DNA of 64,000 bases from Turritopsis dohrnii (Eukaryota; Cnidaria; Hydrozoa; Anthoathecata; Oceaniidae). The stretch lies in assembly GCA_027922465.2 (NCBI GenBank), contig BQMF02000668.1:62001-126000 (forward strand), read 5' to 3'. Made by a program: the position numbers and the translations under genes. Shown here piece by piece: positions 35,530-48,587 of the stretch. Under the pieces are notes generated by a model. The model made no database searches. It saw only the letters and a list, made by a program, of their open reading frames with translations, and was not told the origin of the DNA. How positions within the stretch are numbered: position 1 is the stretch's first letter; every line of letters starts with the position of its first letter.

Positions 35530-38130
35530 CAGGGGCGGATCTAGGATTTTTTAAGGGTTAGGCAAATTTTTTTGCCAAACACACGCAAGGGCGCAATCGA
35601 TAAAATTTACGCCAGTTTACGCCCAATGTAATACATACTTTTCGAAATGTCAAAAATATTAACTCGAATTCATTCGTTCTGACGTACGTAAGGAGTGTTA
35701 TAATGCAAGCCTGTATTGTTGCACTAATGGGATAAGGGAAATAAACAAAAGAAAACCAATTGAGTGTGAATGGAATGTATTGAACTACGTTATAATAGGC
35801 CAAAATAATATTTTCTGCCAGATTGGAGGTTAAGTAAATAACCAATAAATTACTTCATCTGTTATCTTCTTCATTTTCTTGATTGCTTGTACATGAACAG
35901 GAAGAATCCACCATATGAAAACATACTTGCAATGAATCAAATAAATAAATTTTCAATCACCTATACCATGATAGATTGGAGTTCTCAGATAGATACATGA
36001 TATTTTATCTATGTACTGGTCAAGATGGTCAGATAGAAAGAAAAGAAAAGAATTAATGTTAAGTACACGCTCCTTTAAAAATAGAGTAAAATGACAAAAA
36101 TCAAAGTTAGAGACAAGCTCCTTGATCATTATCAGGCAGCAATTAAAAACAGATTTCTGCACTAGGCGTTCATCAAATCAAATATGGTATACCCTACCCT
36201 AAAAATGATCCATAGTTAAATAATTAATATCAAATTAGGGGAACCACTATTGAAAGAAGATGGTGTTTCCAGAAATCCCTGAGACAAGTCCAAGAACATT
36301 ATATAAAACTACACAACAACAGATAAGTTACGTACTGCTTCCTCTTTTCCTCTTTTCCAGAATTTAATGTAGCAAAGGAAACAAGAAGTCAAACTAAAAC
36401 ATTATATATAAAAAAAGTATAAATATAGAAAAAATATAAAAAAAGGTAATTACCTTTTTCAAAAGAAGACATAATGTAGGTGTTTTTTGTAAAATGAAAC
36501 AAAAACTCGAAAGATGTTAAAATGTTCCTGCATCCAAAATGATATTTCATGGGATGATAGAATACACAAAGTTGTTTCAGAAGTCTTATAAGTTTTTGGA
36601 AATTCTCTTTCCTTGGGCAGATATTTTGATTTAAAAATCATCAAATCATACAATCATAATTATGATGTAATAAGATTTTTATTCTTTGTTTATGTGTATA
36701 AACTCTCAATATATTATAAGTTCATTTTCTTATCACTCACTCAGAGTGAAAGCCCTTTCTCTCTATTTATAGTAAATTAAAAAGATATAGTATTAATCAT
36801 AACTTGCGACGAGAAGTTTAAGCTATATACTATCCTATTACATCATAAAATATGCATTGCATAAAGTGAATGTAAGATTTCAAAAATTAAATACATATCT
36901 CAGAAACTGGAAGTAAGTTATACTAACAAGAGGCTTTTTGAGCTCTATCATATTGGTTCATCATATCATTTTAGACACAGGATCCTTTTAAAGTTCTTTA
37001 ATTCAAAACCAGAGAGTCATCTCGAATCAAGAAAAATCATGCTGAATTGAACAAATAGTTATATACCAGGTAGAGATACTGGTGCTAAAAAAAACATGCA
37101 GATGCCTACGCAAAACAACTCAGAAAAATAACAATGACTTTGTGTATTATAAACTCAGTCATTCAAACGTAATTTCATAACATTTGCAGATGCATTTTTG
37201 GTTAACAGAAACAGATACCAAAAATATTTTAGAAAATAGGCTTCGGTTCAGTCGACACAAACAAACTTTATACATTGCTGAGCTAGTAATTAACTGTCGT
37301 CATACTTATGTTCAACGAATTATAGTGCTAATAATTATAGTGCTAATAATCCATGCTAATCATTTATATTACATAAAATAAAATAAAACACTTCCAGCCA
37401 CAATGTTTTCATTTTGCAGAAGCAAAGAAGAGACATAACTAAAAAAAAAAATGCTTTTCCTAGATTTTGAAGTCAGTTTTCAACAGATGTATTAAGTGAA
37501 TTCAAAATTCCATAGCTAATACTTTCCTAATTAATACTTCATTATTATTGCTATCAAAAGCTGCGACAATGTTTTCTAGCGAACCATGTTGAACTGGGTC
37601 TAATTCGAAGGTCCCACGGTCGTTCAGATTTTGGTGATCATTCATTCAATAACGTGTGTAAACCCATGGTTGTACCTTAGGCAAATTTTCTTCTGGTTCA
37701 TTCATTTAAAGTGTGTAAACCCATGGCTCCTTAGGCAAATTTTCTTCCAGTTCATTCATTAAAGTGTGTAAACCCGGGGCTCCTTAGGCAAATTTTCTTC
37801 GCCTAAGATGAGCATTAGGCACTAGTCTGTGTTGTCAATGTGACTGTGAGAAGTCATTTTCCGGCCAGAGATGAATACCTATAAACTCAAGCTATCCAAA
37901 ACATTAATTTTCAACTTGATGGCGCGCGCCGCGCCTCGCCGGGGGAGAATCCTATTGCGAGAAGAGAGGACCGGGCGGATATGATATATGATGCGGGAAT
38001 CTCTGATATTTTCGATTTTTTTCTGATTATTGTATACAATAACTTTTTCATACAATTTTATGAAAAACATAATTTAACTGATTTTGGGTTAGGCGTTTGC
38101 CTAAGTTGCCTAACCCTGGATCCGCCCCTG
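35530..38130. mobile_element. hAT-like transposon inside intron 1
   Basis: 2,601 bp with ends CAGGGGCGGATCTAGGATTT and, inverted, CAGGGGCGGATCCAGGGTTAGG. GCTTG repeats directly at both sides (35525-35529 and 38131-38135). The TIR type is that of many hAT elements, but the flanking repeat is 5 rather than 8 bases, so the superfamily is not settled. No transposase is visible. Subterminal GGTTAGGCAAA/TTTGCCTAA words recur inside. Confidence 0.75.
37639..37803. repeat. Three-unit tandem repeat within hAT-like element
   Basis: Units of 54-60 bases start at 37639, 37699 and 37753, each running CATTCATT...GTGTGTAAACCC...CTTAGGCAAATTTTCTTC. Confidence 0.8.
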
Positions 38131-41100
38131 GCTTGTCATGTTTTCATACTTTGTTTTTTATATATATTTATGTGTTATCGTTTAATAAAAAAAACTGAGT
38201 TTTTTTTTTTACTTTCAAGCACTGTTCGGAAGGATGATAGAGTTATTAACCTTTTATGCACCTCTCCGGAAAACGAACTAGTGTTTCACCAAAAATGCTA
38301 TGATTCATATACGCATGTGAAAGCCTTGCAAAAATTTGAGGTCGATAATGAGGAAGAAGGATTGGACATACCACCAACAGCTGCATCTATGAATAGAAGC
38401 TCATCTCGAAATAGGGATAGAACTGGTAATTTAAATTAGTTTCCAACCTTGGTTTATTTCTGCTGCTTTAGTACTGAAAAACTGGTGTGAAACGTGTCTG
38501 TGAAACGTGAATGACCTTTAAGAAAATTTGATCTTTGTCACACTCTTTCATTAGGATTTTTAGTCTTGTAAAATTCTGTTTTCAGAAAATTATTGCTCCT
38601 CCCTAATGAGAGCATAAATGAAATACTTGTTACTTTTCGTTCTATTAGGGAAAATATTGGCAGATGTCGAATGTTGCATCTGCTTCAAAAGAAAATGGGC
38701 GAAAAACGGCTATGAGAAGTTAACAAAACTTCAGACAAGATCCGCAGCAGAAACATTGAAACAGTGCGTCAATCAGAAAAGAGACAATGTAAAACTTTTA
38801 ACGTATGGGGCTGGTTGCGAGTGGGAGAATATTGTGGCAATGGAGATACAGTACCATTTATCCTGTTATAAAAGTTACACCCGTCAAGATCGAAACAATG
38901 ACGAAACTTTCAATTTCAACTCAAGTGCATTGGAAAGTATTTTTGATTATGTGAAAAAAGCTGTGGTTGAAAATTATGAAGTTGTTCCAACAGATGATTT
39001 ATTGAATATGTACATTGAGAAAAATCAGAATAGTTCCGTTATCCCTGATAAAAGGACGCTTGTAAAGATGGTGGTGGACCGATTTAAAGAATCTGTAGCT
39101 TGGTGGACTTCCAAAAAGTACTCGTTTATCTTTAACGACAAAATCGAGAAAGGAGAAATAATCGAGGTGCTCTTGAAGGAGATTACCACACTGGAAATGA
39201 AAATGAAACCGCAAACAAACTTTGAGAAGATCAAGGACATAGCAACGTTGGTGAGACAAGAAGTGATGGAAATGCCGGAAACGTTTGATCGATGGCCACC
39301 CCTGTCAGACCAGCTAACTGTGACTGAAAACTGCGAGGTACCACCACAGTTAAAGTACTTGCTTTCGTGTTGTCTTTCTACCAGAAGCGCAAAGAGCATG
39401 TCCTCTAGCAAATTGATGGTTATAGAATCTATTGGCCAAGACATAATTTACAATATCACCAACGGGGCTCACCGTACATCAAAGCACGTTAAATTAGCTT
39501 TGTGCATAAAACGCAAGACTGGATCAAAGGATATAGTTAAGTGGATAAACAGGTTGGGTCATGGCATTTCCTATGATGAGGTTAATTTTCTCGAAACCTT
39601 CCTTGCCGAAGAAGCCACAAAACATCAAGAAGTGAAAGGTTTTTGTCCATCATCCTTGCTACCCTCAACATTTGTAACATTCGTATGGGATAATAATGAT
39701 GTTAACCCAGAGACATTGTCTGGCCAGACTATGCATTGCACCAATGGTATTATCATACAAATCAGACCAACATTTCAAAAAGAGCTGGCATATGAAATAT
39801 CGCCTTCAGGAACCGAACGAAAGCGCTCCTTTTCCGCTAAACCTAACGACCTTCCAACTTACATATCGAAAAAGAGAGAAAACCCATCTCATCTCAAAAT
39901 GTCAACCATACCAGTGCAGAATGAAGCTAATAAACGTTCTTGTTTGATCGACTTCCTGTGGGTTGTTCTACGGCAGAAGAGCGAAACAATACCTATGTGG
40001 ACTGGCTTCAATTACCTAATCCAGAATAATGAAAATATACCGTGAGTTTCTTGTAATTATTCAGTTTATAGTCAAAACTCGATTGATTTTAACGATGTGG
40101 TTTTCCATATGGACTGTTTACTTTTTGCATTCAATGTATTTTCAGGTTGCATCAAGTTACTTACTTACCTGCAATAAACGATTCACCTACCAAACTTGAT
40201 GTGGTCTTAGAGGCATTAACTCAATCTAAGCTAAAGGCGGAGAAACTGGGATTATCAGAAACAGATGTTGTCTTTGACCAGGCAATATTTGCAAAGGCTG
40301 TGGAGATTGTCCTCAATCCTGCATATATTGATTTGAAAAAGTTTATCGTTCTCAGAATGGGTGCCTTTCACACCGCGTTGACGTTTTTGGCTGTCATTGG
40401 AAAACGATTTGGCGATGCCGGACTGCGTGATTGGATAGTAGAAGCTGGGTTATTAGGTAGGTACAAATCGAATCTACATCCCTTGAATAAAAAGGATGTT
40501 TTTACTTCTAATCTAACGCTCCTAATTATTTTGTCAGGTGAGGGTTCAGTCGACAAGGTTATCAAAGGCAAACATTATAATCGAGCAGTTCGCGTTTTGA
40601 AATATCTTTATGTTGCTTTGGTTGAAATGCAAATTGAGAAGATGACAGAGTTTATGGAGGAGAGCGATGAACACCCTTCGTTTGAGATACTTACATCAAC
40701 TATCGACTTTTTGGAGTGTACAAAAGAGGTTTGATTTTTTCTTAATATGAATAACCTTTACTGCAATGAAATCTTAAAAGATTTGACTGTACCCAGACTT
40801 GCATTGCATGCACAAATAATTTTTAAACTTCATTAAATAAACACCAAAACAATTTTCAATTTTTTGCGTTTTAGCTAAACACAAAGAACTTTATTTCGTT
40901 GGTCGAAAATGAAAGAATTAAATCAGCATTAACAGATCATCGCAAAATTCTTTGTAGTACGGAAATCTCCGGACCCACATCAGCCTTCTGGTATTCTTTC
41001 ATTGACATGATGAATACACTCCTGCTCTTTATACGGTCAATAAAAACTGCAAATTGGACATCACATCTTCAGGCCACTCGTCTTATGATTCCCTACATGT

Positions 41101-43593
41101 TTGCGTATGATCGTCAAAATTATTCTCGTTTCTTGACCTATTATTGGACTGAGATGACTCATTTGCCAAAAACTCATCCTGGCATCCATGCTCAGTTTAT
41201 GTAAGTATGTTCATATTTAAGAAAATTATTACGTCCATTCCTCTGTTTTTTGTAGTGAAAGTACACTTGAAATTCTATTTTGGATTTTTAATTGTTAAAA
41301 GGAATGGAAATTTCGTTGCAAAGAGATCGCTTGGAAAGTTCAACTCCGTCCCATCAGACCAATGCATTGAACAGACTATCAACCGAGAGCAGAAATGCCG
41401 TGGAGGCATCACTGGTTATGCAACTAGCGAGGGAACGGTTCAAAGGTGGGTACTCACGAGCCACACAGCCGCGCAATGCATGTCTCAGATGAATGAAATG
41501 ATGCGCATAAAAGGAGGAAAAAATTTGCCAAAAGATCTTGGAAAGTCACGTTTGGAATTCGACAACAAAAGCTGCCAACAAGCTTTTGAAGTTCTTTCTA
41601 ATTGGGGCAATCCTTTTGAGCCGAGAAACAGTTTGATTAACATTTGTTCAGGAATCGAAGCACCAGAACCTCTCGTTCATGACCTCTTGGAGGCAGAGAA
41701 CATTGGTGAAGTGGCATTTAAAGATTTTTTGGAAAAGAGGATCCAATCAAACGAGATACCATTTTACGACGCTATCAAAAGGTCATCTCTCAAAACCTTC
41801 AAGTCGTTGCATGTAAAGAAAACAGTCCAAGCAAACGGGAAAGCAGTCGTGATTGCCGCGGAAAGAAACATCTTCGCTAGGTTGTTGGTCATTTCTAAAT
41901 CAAGAGAAGGGTTGACACTTCGTCAAATTCTAATGTACTCTTTGGGACCAATTCCGTACAGTTTAGGAACGCCCGATGGTTGCTTAGCGAAAACTGTTAA
42001 ATCTAAACTCTTGAGTAAGTGATGATTTTTGTCATTTTGTTTATTGTAATTGCGATTTATGCGGAAATTATCTTTCATACTAATTTAGTACGTTATTCAT
42101 AATTATTCATGTGTTATTAAATTTTTAATTAACAGACGCTATCGAATCAAAAGTTGTCAATCCGCATACCGATGTTCCTGAGGATGCAGTTAACATTTAC
42201 GATGGGATGGTTTTATTCCAACAGTTGGCAAAAGCTGTGTTACCAACGTTTGGTGATCTCTCTGATTATGTTTTAAAAAGAATTGCAAGAGGAAGTATGG
42301 TAACCTACTTTGTGACGGATCGATATCTCCCAGGATCTATAAAGTCCTTTGAACGCGAAAAGAGGATGTCTGGAGGGAGTTTAAGGTTTCGTATAGAAAG
42401 AAGAGACCAGAAAAAAATAAAGCAATGGGGGAAGTATTTACAAAATCCTGATAACAAGACAGAGCTTGTTGAATTTTTGCTAAAGGACTGGTCTGACAGC
42501 CAAAGATTTGTTGATGTTCTCAATGGGAAAATCTTGTATGTCAACTTTGGGTCCACGTTTTATAAACTGTGTTGCAGTGATGGCGAGGTAAAATTTACCA
42601 TTTTGGAATTCCTTTTTGGTTTGAAGATTACTTAGCTACGTTATGACCAACTACTTTTCGCTACAGACGATAATTGAATACTTATTTTACTTTCCACTAT
42701 AGGTTATTTGAGTCGAAGAAACCTCCCTTAGAAATAATCAAGAAGAGGCTGATACGAAGGTGTTTCTTTGCTCTCTTCATGCCGTCACTAACCATGAAGC
42801 AAGGAATATCTGTATTCATACAGTCGATAGCGATATAGCCATTTATTCGCTATATTTCAGCCAAAAGATCGAGGTAGAATTTTTTGTCAAAATCGGAGTC
42901 AAAGAACGAACCCGTGTACTTGGCATAAGTAACATTGCTCTTGAACTTGATCAAGAATGCTGCCTGGCACTCCCGTCATTGCATGCTTTTTCCGGAAATG
43001 ACTACACGAGTTCATTTCATGGTATTGGAAAAGCCAAAGCTTTAAAAATAATGCAGGAGTTCCCGGAGTTCATGAATGTTTTCACACGGCTAGGAGAAAA
43101 CACAACATTCGACACATCATTGTTCGCGGTGTTACAAAAATATGTATGTGAACTATATGGCTTGAAATGTGAAAACGTCAATGAAGCCAGATACTTAAAG
43201 TTTACATCAGCAAAGATCACACCACCTCCGCAAAAGCTTCCTCCCACCAGAGATGCGTTGCTCTGTCACTGCAAGCGTGTTTCCTTTGTTACCTCTATGG
43301 TTCGAAATGCTTTGAATGCAAGTTTTGTCATCTCCTCGCCAGATGGGCACGGTTGGAATACATCCATACAGTGGATGATTTTGCCACCAGCTCCAGAGGA
43401 TGTGTTGCAACTGATTTCATGCAACTGCAAGAAATCAGCTTGTCAAAAAGGAAACTGTATCTGTTTATCACATGGCCTCCCGTGTACAGATTTATGTGGT
43501 TGCCACGAATGCGGTAACAAGAAATCCCCTGACACTGGTAGAGACAATGCTGATTCTGACAGCGAGACAGAAGAAGAAGATGATGAACACTGA

Positions 43594-45575
43594 AATATGG
43601 AATGGTTAAACTGAACGTGTTTATGTCTCTGTTTTCTTGATAGGATAAGATGATGTTTGTTTGTTTCTTACTGTCTGTTGAACTTGTAAAAGTCAAACAT
43701 TAACTAGAAGCAGCTTCTTTTATTTATTAATATTTTATGTATCCAGTGTCCAGTGGAATGTCACGTGATGTCATAATTCTTAAATCGCTCATTTTTACAC
43801 TGCTTTTCGATGACGTCATAGCACTTTCGAGAGGCTGTAACTTTTGATGTAGACAAAATTAGGTTAGCGTTTTTATATGTTTTTTACTTAGAATTTCAAA
43901 CTCTTTCAGTTGACATCAATGATATTTGAAAAATTCGAAAAAAATCTTTTCCTTACCACTTGACCTGTGACGTCATATGGAAAAAAGGTATTTCGGTCCT
44001 GGCAAGCCCATTTTGGTGACTAGAAACTGGCCAGTAAACATTTTCGTAACAAGAGGATGGTATTTGAGCTTTCTAAACCATTTATGATTAATCCGCATCC
44101 TGCCACCTTTTTTTTAACGGTAGCGTCCTGACTAAATACAACCCACACGTGTACAAAACAAACACTCAGACATTTATAAAAGAAAACAAAAGCAAGAATA
44201 AAAATATAACAAAAGCTTATCTCTTTCACTCTGTTCACAAAATATTGAGAACTTCTTTACGATCTTTTTCATCTTTAATTTCTTTTAAATCCAAGAAACT
44301 TTGAAATCTAAAGTGGGTTACTGCGCTGGCACCTCGAAGACGTGCACGGTACGAGTTTTTCGCTTCATGTGTTGATTTCATGTAAACGTATGCACGAAGT
44401 ATACATTTTTTGGCTTCACGACGACGACGATCGGTTTGCATTCCGAACACCTCGCGTATCCGCGATTTGAACAAAAGAAGATTTACATAAACTGTTTTGA
44501 TATTAGTAACAACATCCAATTCCATAAATTTGTCTTGTATAATCGAGAATTGTGTGCCAGATGGTTGCTTTCCATGAAAAATGAAGTGTAGCCCCTTCCG
44601 TTTTCATTTTCGCGAAAAATTAATTTGATAAAAGTTTCAAGAAAATCATCAATTAAAAGACTCTATGCGCAAGAGCCCACCACCTCAACTTATGCATCAT
44701 TATCACAGCAAACCCCAGTTAAAAACACATACAACTTTGCCAAAACCCCAACGAAAAGGTAGCTACAGAAGAAGCTTAGGAGTAAGGATTAAAAAAAATT
44801 TCAAAGACAAAACATTACTTTCAGAAGACAGAAGACTCAGCCCCAATGATCTTCAAGATAAAAAAGCAGTAAAATTTTGGAATAACATTTCCAACAGTCA
44901 TGTAGAATTCCATTGTCACAAATAAAATATTAAAATTGAGCAGTTCTGCAGCTGGATGCAATATAATTTTTGATGAATTCAGGTCATTCAGATTTTGCAG
45001 ATGTTTGCAGCACTATAAAGCCCATTAGAAATCTTGTATATTGATGTTTCAAAGTGTAAAGGTGCACTCAAAGGGTTAGAAAAAGCTTTAACAATAATCC
45101 CGGTATCAGATAATTCAAATCAAATCTTAAACAAATTTTAATGTGCAACAAAATAACCGGATCAGAGGAAGCCAATTGTTAGACATTTCGAACTTCAATC
45201 TTGTGGATCTGTGTTTTCCCTCGAATGATAATGTTGAACTGCTCCATAATGAATGATAAAAATCTTGAATTGTTGGTATCAAACTTCCACACAATTCTCA
45301 ATGTACAAGGAATCAATCTTGGGATACATTGCAGGTTACAACACTCATAGGATTTCAACAAAGCAATAGGTATAGAAAGCTTCAATGCACCACATTTAGT
45401 TTTAACATCAACAATCACTGCTTACACCACTCCATATCTTTCATGCACCAATCAAAATTGTAATGGCTATTTCACTACCTAAAATCAACAAATACAATAT
45501 AGTGAATTAAATCAATCAATATGGTCATAAAAAGATGAAAACTTGTTCCAGCATTGCATGTATAAGTAATTAATA
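43594..45575. other. Intergenic, mostly unassigned
   Basis: Contains TGACGTCAT-type palindromes (43810-43820 and 43970-43977). Apart from the small frame at 44235-44525, no gene is supported; a lysine-rich frame at 44665-44925 is not called. Confidence 0.4.
44235..44525 (-). CDS. Hypothetical 96-residue basic protein
   Basis: An ATG-started single-exon frame on the minus strand. The protein is rich in Arg/Lys (DRRRREAKK near residue 33, YRARLRG near residue 59) with a predicted helical, charged C-terminus ending LNIL. Codon use looks less AT-biased than the surrounding sequence, which argues mildly for coding. I do not recognise a family. It could be one exon of a longer gene or chance. Confidence 0.3.
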   Translation of the reverse strand: MELDVVTNIKTVYVNLLLFKSRIREVFGMQTDRRRREAKKCILRAYVYMKSTHEAKNSYRARLRGASAVTHFRFQSFLDLKEIKDEKDRKEVLNIL

Positions 45576-47264
45576 CTAGCCGCCAAGGCGGCGTCGCTCG
45601 CCGCCCATATCCACCTGCTCTGTATCACTCTATCAATAAACGTCAAATTTCCTTATAAATGGCTCGTACAACTTGTGCTCAACCATAAGCAGATTCGAAG
45701 TCACAACCTCTGGTAAAACCAATCTTTTATCAGTGTAACAATACACTCAAAACGTAGAGAGAGAAAACTTCAACTTTTTATTAGCTTTTGTTTTAAAAAA
45801 GTTACGCGCTCTAACATGGGTGCTATCAAACAGGGGGAAAATGGTTTCTCTTCTTAAAAAGTTCACACGGAGGAGAGAAAAAAGGCACGTGCTAAATGAA
45901 TAAATAGAATAAAAAAACGTTCGATCAGAACGCTTAGCAATTAAAAGAAGAAATTAATTTATTAAAAGAAAAGCAAAAAAAAAAAGCATTTTGTTTTGAT
46001 ATGATACTCTTTTTTTACCTTTCGGTTTTTAAACATTTTGATTGCTCAAAAAAAAGTTCACCCGTCTCAGACAGTCAGGCAAGAGTTAGTGGCAAACCGA
46101 ACATATGCTGCCACGTTCTGCCACTGCTGCCTTTTGTCCAAAATGTTTAATCAGTTAGTTTCTTTGTATTTAGTTGATGTACTGTTTTCAAAGCCAAGTC
46201 AACGTGGAATATAAAACTAACAATAATGATAAAAACAAAACGTTATTCCTATTAGTTCATCATCCAAAAAAAGTCACGTTCGATTGGGGTTGCAATGTAT
46301 TTGCTTCGAACTCACGTCGCACACAAAAAAACAAATAATTTCGCTCACAACTTAATCTACCATTTTGCGTGACAGACAAACAGACGGAGAATCGGCTATT
46401 AATATATAGACTAGCCGCCAAGGCGGCGTCGCTCGCCGCCCATGTCCACCTGCTTTGTATCACTGTATCAATAAACGTCAAATTTCCTTATAAACGGCTC
46501 GTACAACCAGAAGCAGATTCGAAGTCACAACCTCTGGTAAAACCAATCTTTTATCAGTGTAACAATACACTGAAAACATATAGAGAGAAAACTTCAACTT
46601 TTTATTAACTTTTGTTTTAAAAAAGTCACGCGCTCTAACATGGATGCTATCAAACGTCAGGGGGAAATGGTTTCTCTTCTTAAAAAGATCACACGGGAGG
46701 AAAGAAGAAAAGGCACGTGCTAAAAGAATCAAGTGAATAAAAGAAACGTTCGATCTGATATAAAATAAAATAGATTAAAAGAAATCGATTAAAGACAACT
46801 ATTATGACATAAGCAAAAAAAAACATTTTGTTTTGATATGATACTCTTTTTTTACCTATAGGTTTTTAAACATTTTGATTACTCGAAAAAAAACTTCACC
46901 CGTCTCAGATAGTCAGGTAAGGATACGTTAGGATACACTGGCAAACCGAGATGCTACCACGTTCTGCCACTGCTGTTTTTTGTCCAAAATGTTTTATCAG
47001 TTAGTTTCTTTGTATTTAGTTGATGTACTGTTTTCAAAGCCAAGTCAACGTGGAATATAAAACTAACAATAATGATAAAAACAAAACGTTATTCCTATTA
47101 GTTCGTCAGCCAAAAAAAGTCACGTTCGATTGGGGTTGCAATGTGTTTGCTTCGAACTCACGTCGCACACAAAAAAAGAAATAATTTCGCTCACAACTTA
47201 ATCTACCATTTTGCGTGACAGACAAACAAACAGACAGACAGAGAATCGGCTATTAATATATAGA
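45576..47264 (-). mobile_element. Second Helitron-like array (two units)
   Basis: Two head-to-tail units, 45576-46410 (835 bp) and 46411-47264 (854 bp), of the GCCGCC-hairpin family, very similar to units 1-3 of the first array. The CTAG end is followed on the minus strand by T, as expected. The TC end is preceded by G (CTCCTG|TCTATATA) rather than A, so this side may have been altered or truncated. Confidence 0.7.
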
Positions 47265-48583
47265 CAGGAGAGAAGAGTATATAACGTTTTAATGTTCTGT
47301 TTGTCTCTTTAGTGTTAAGTAAGGGAACATCCATAACTAGCATGTAGCTTTAGCTAAAAATGCCGCCGCGCTCAAGCATTCCAATACACCTTTCCCGAAT
47401 TTCTGTTTCAATGCCGAGTTAATGCTTAGTTATCAAGTTTAGCCTCGTTTCCATTGTTTTTCTAATTTCATAATGCTTTCAGTAAGTAATAGTTACTCGT
47501 TCTTTCAGTTCCCCAGTGGAATAATTAGAAGTAATCAAGAGTTTGAAAAAGAGGCGAAACTTAGAAGCTAGGCTATAACACAGTGCTTAAACAGAAATTC
47601 GGGAAAGGTCTATTTGTACACACAGCAGGCTATACATTAACAACGGAAACGAAGACAAGTTTTTGTCCGAAAAAAAATGTTTTGGTTGATTTGGGATTTG
47701 ATAAGTGGCATTCTTATGTGCTTAAATATTTCGACAAAGTTGTTACATGTCCTATCCTTTTATCGCACATCCTTATAATTATTGCTAAATTGTATGTCTG
47801 TTTTCAGGTTTTCTCAATTGAATTGAATAAATATCTACTTTGCATGTGTCAATGAACCGAATATTTCAACAAAGCCAGTCTTTTAGGGAGCCTCAAAGCT
47901 GCTCAACACTCGCTCAAAATCGTTTTAGAGCTGTGTCGCATTATGATCAAAGTCACGAGACGAGTGGCATTGAGGCTCCAGTCATACAGGCATAAAATAA
48001 CCCCCTTCATTCACAGAGTTGACATGATGGCATCAATTGAACTTAAGGACAAACTGGATAATTAAAAAACTATTTAATCGGTCAACAGTTATTTAAAGAA
48101 CAAGCACTGTTTTATGACGTCATTTTTATTGTTTTGAAGAGAACAAGGACGAGGGAGATCAAAAAGTTCAGATGAATGTTTCTGTAAAACTTCGAACAGT
48201 AACAAATATATACATATATGATTTAAACTTTTGATAACATTGTATAAAGACGATAAAAACAACAAGAATTGTGAGCATGATCATTTTGAAATGGGAGATC
48301 AGATTTGAAAACTTCTTGACTGACAGATGGTCTTCACGGTTTTTCACTTACATTAGAATTGAGTTAAACTTTACTTTTCCAATTATAAGAACAATTAATT
48401 GTTCACATGAAACAATTGTCAAAAAGTTTTACAATACAACAAATAGTTAAATGAGTAGTGTAACCAAGTGGCATAGTGTAGCGGTGGTGGTATTTCAAAA
48501 CCAACTTGGAAGATGCAAACCAAATAGATCTAAACTTAAACAGATGAAAATGTGCACAAAACTTTTCTACTTTTTGTTATCTC
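47265..48583. other. Intergenic; small fold-back
   Basis: GGAGCCTCAA at 47887 and its inverted match TTGAGGCTCC at 47970 enclose about 93 bases, a possible tiny fold-back element. Nothing else is recognised. Confidence 0.35.
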
Positions 48584-48587
48584 TTAA

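Larger units (their letters stand above)
35281..43593 (+). pseudogene. FEN/XPG-like nuclease-CXC family protein (one in-frame stop)
   Basis: Exons: 35281-35456, 38220-38425, 38649-40041, 40146-40456, 40538-40728, 40875-41200, 41302-42014, 42136-42587, 42703-43593. All eight introns have GT-AG ends and agreeing phases; about 1,552 codons. Two zinc-binding modules open the protein (CFIHNK..HQKCYDSYTH and CCIC..YHLSCYKSYT). The middle has family motifs (HCTNGIIIQ, VFDQAIFAKA, MGAFHTALTFLAVIGKRFGDAGL). The last exon has the PIN/FEN nuclease pattern: EEAD (1270-1273), DSD (1298-1300), GND...GIGKAKALKIM (Asp ~1356), then a CXC cysteine cluster. This multicopy family is found in cnidarians and fish without a known function. 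Codon 1259 (42709) is TGA, so this copy, as read, would lose its nuclease and CXC parts. Confidence 0.75.

Noticed and set aside
44665..44925. 86-codon lysine-rich frame
   Set aside because: The amino-acid make-up follows base composition, and no domain or splice signals support it.
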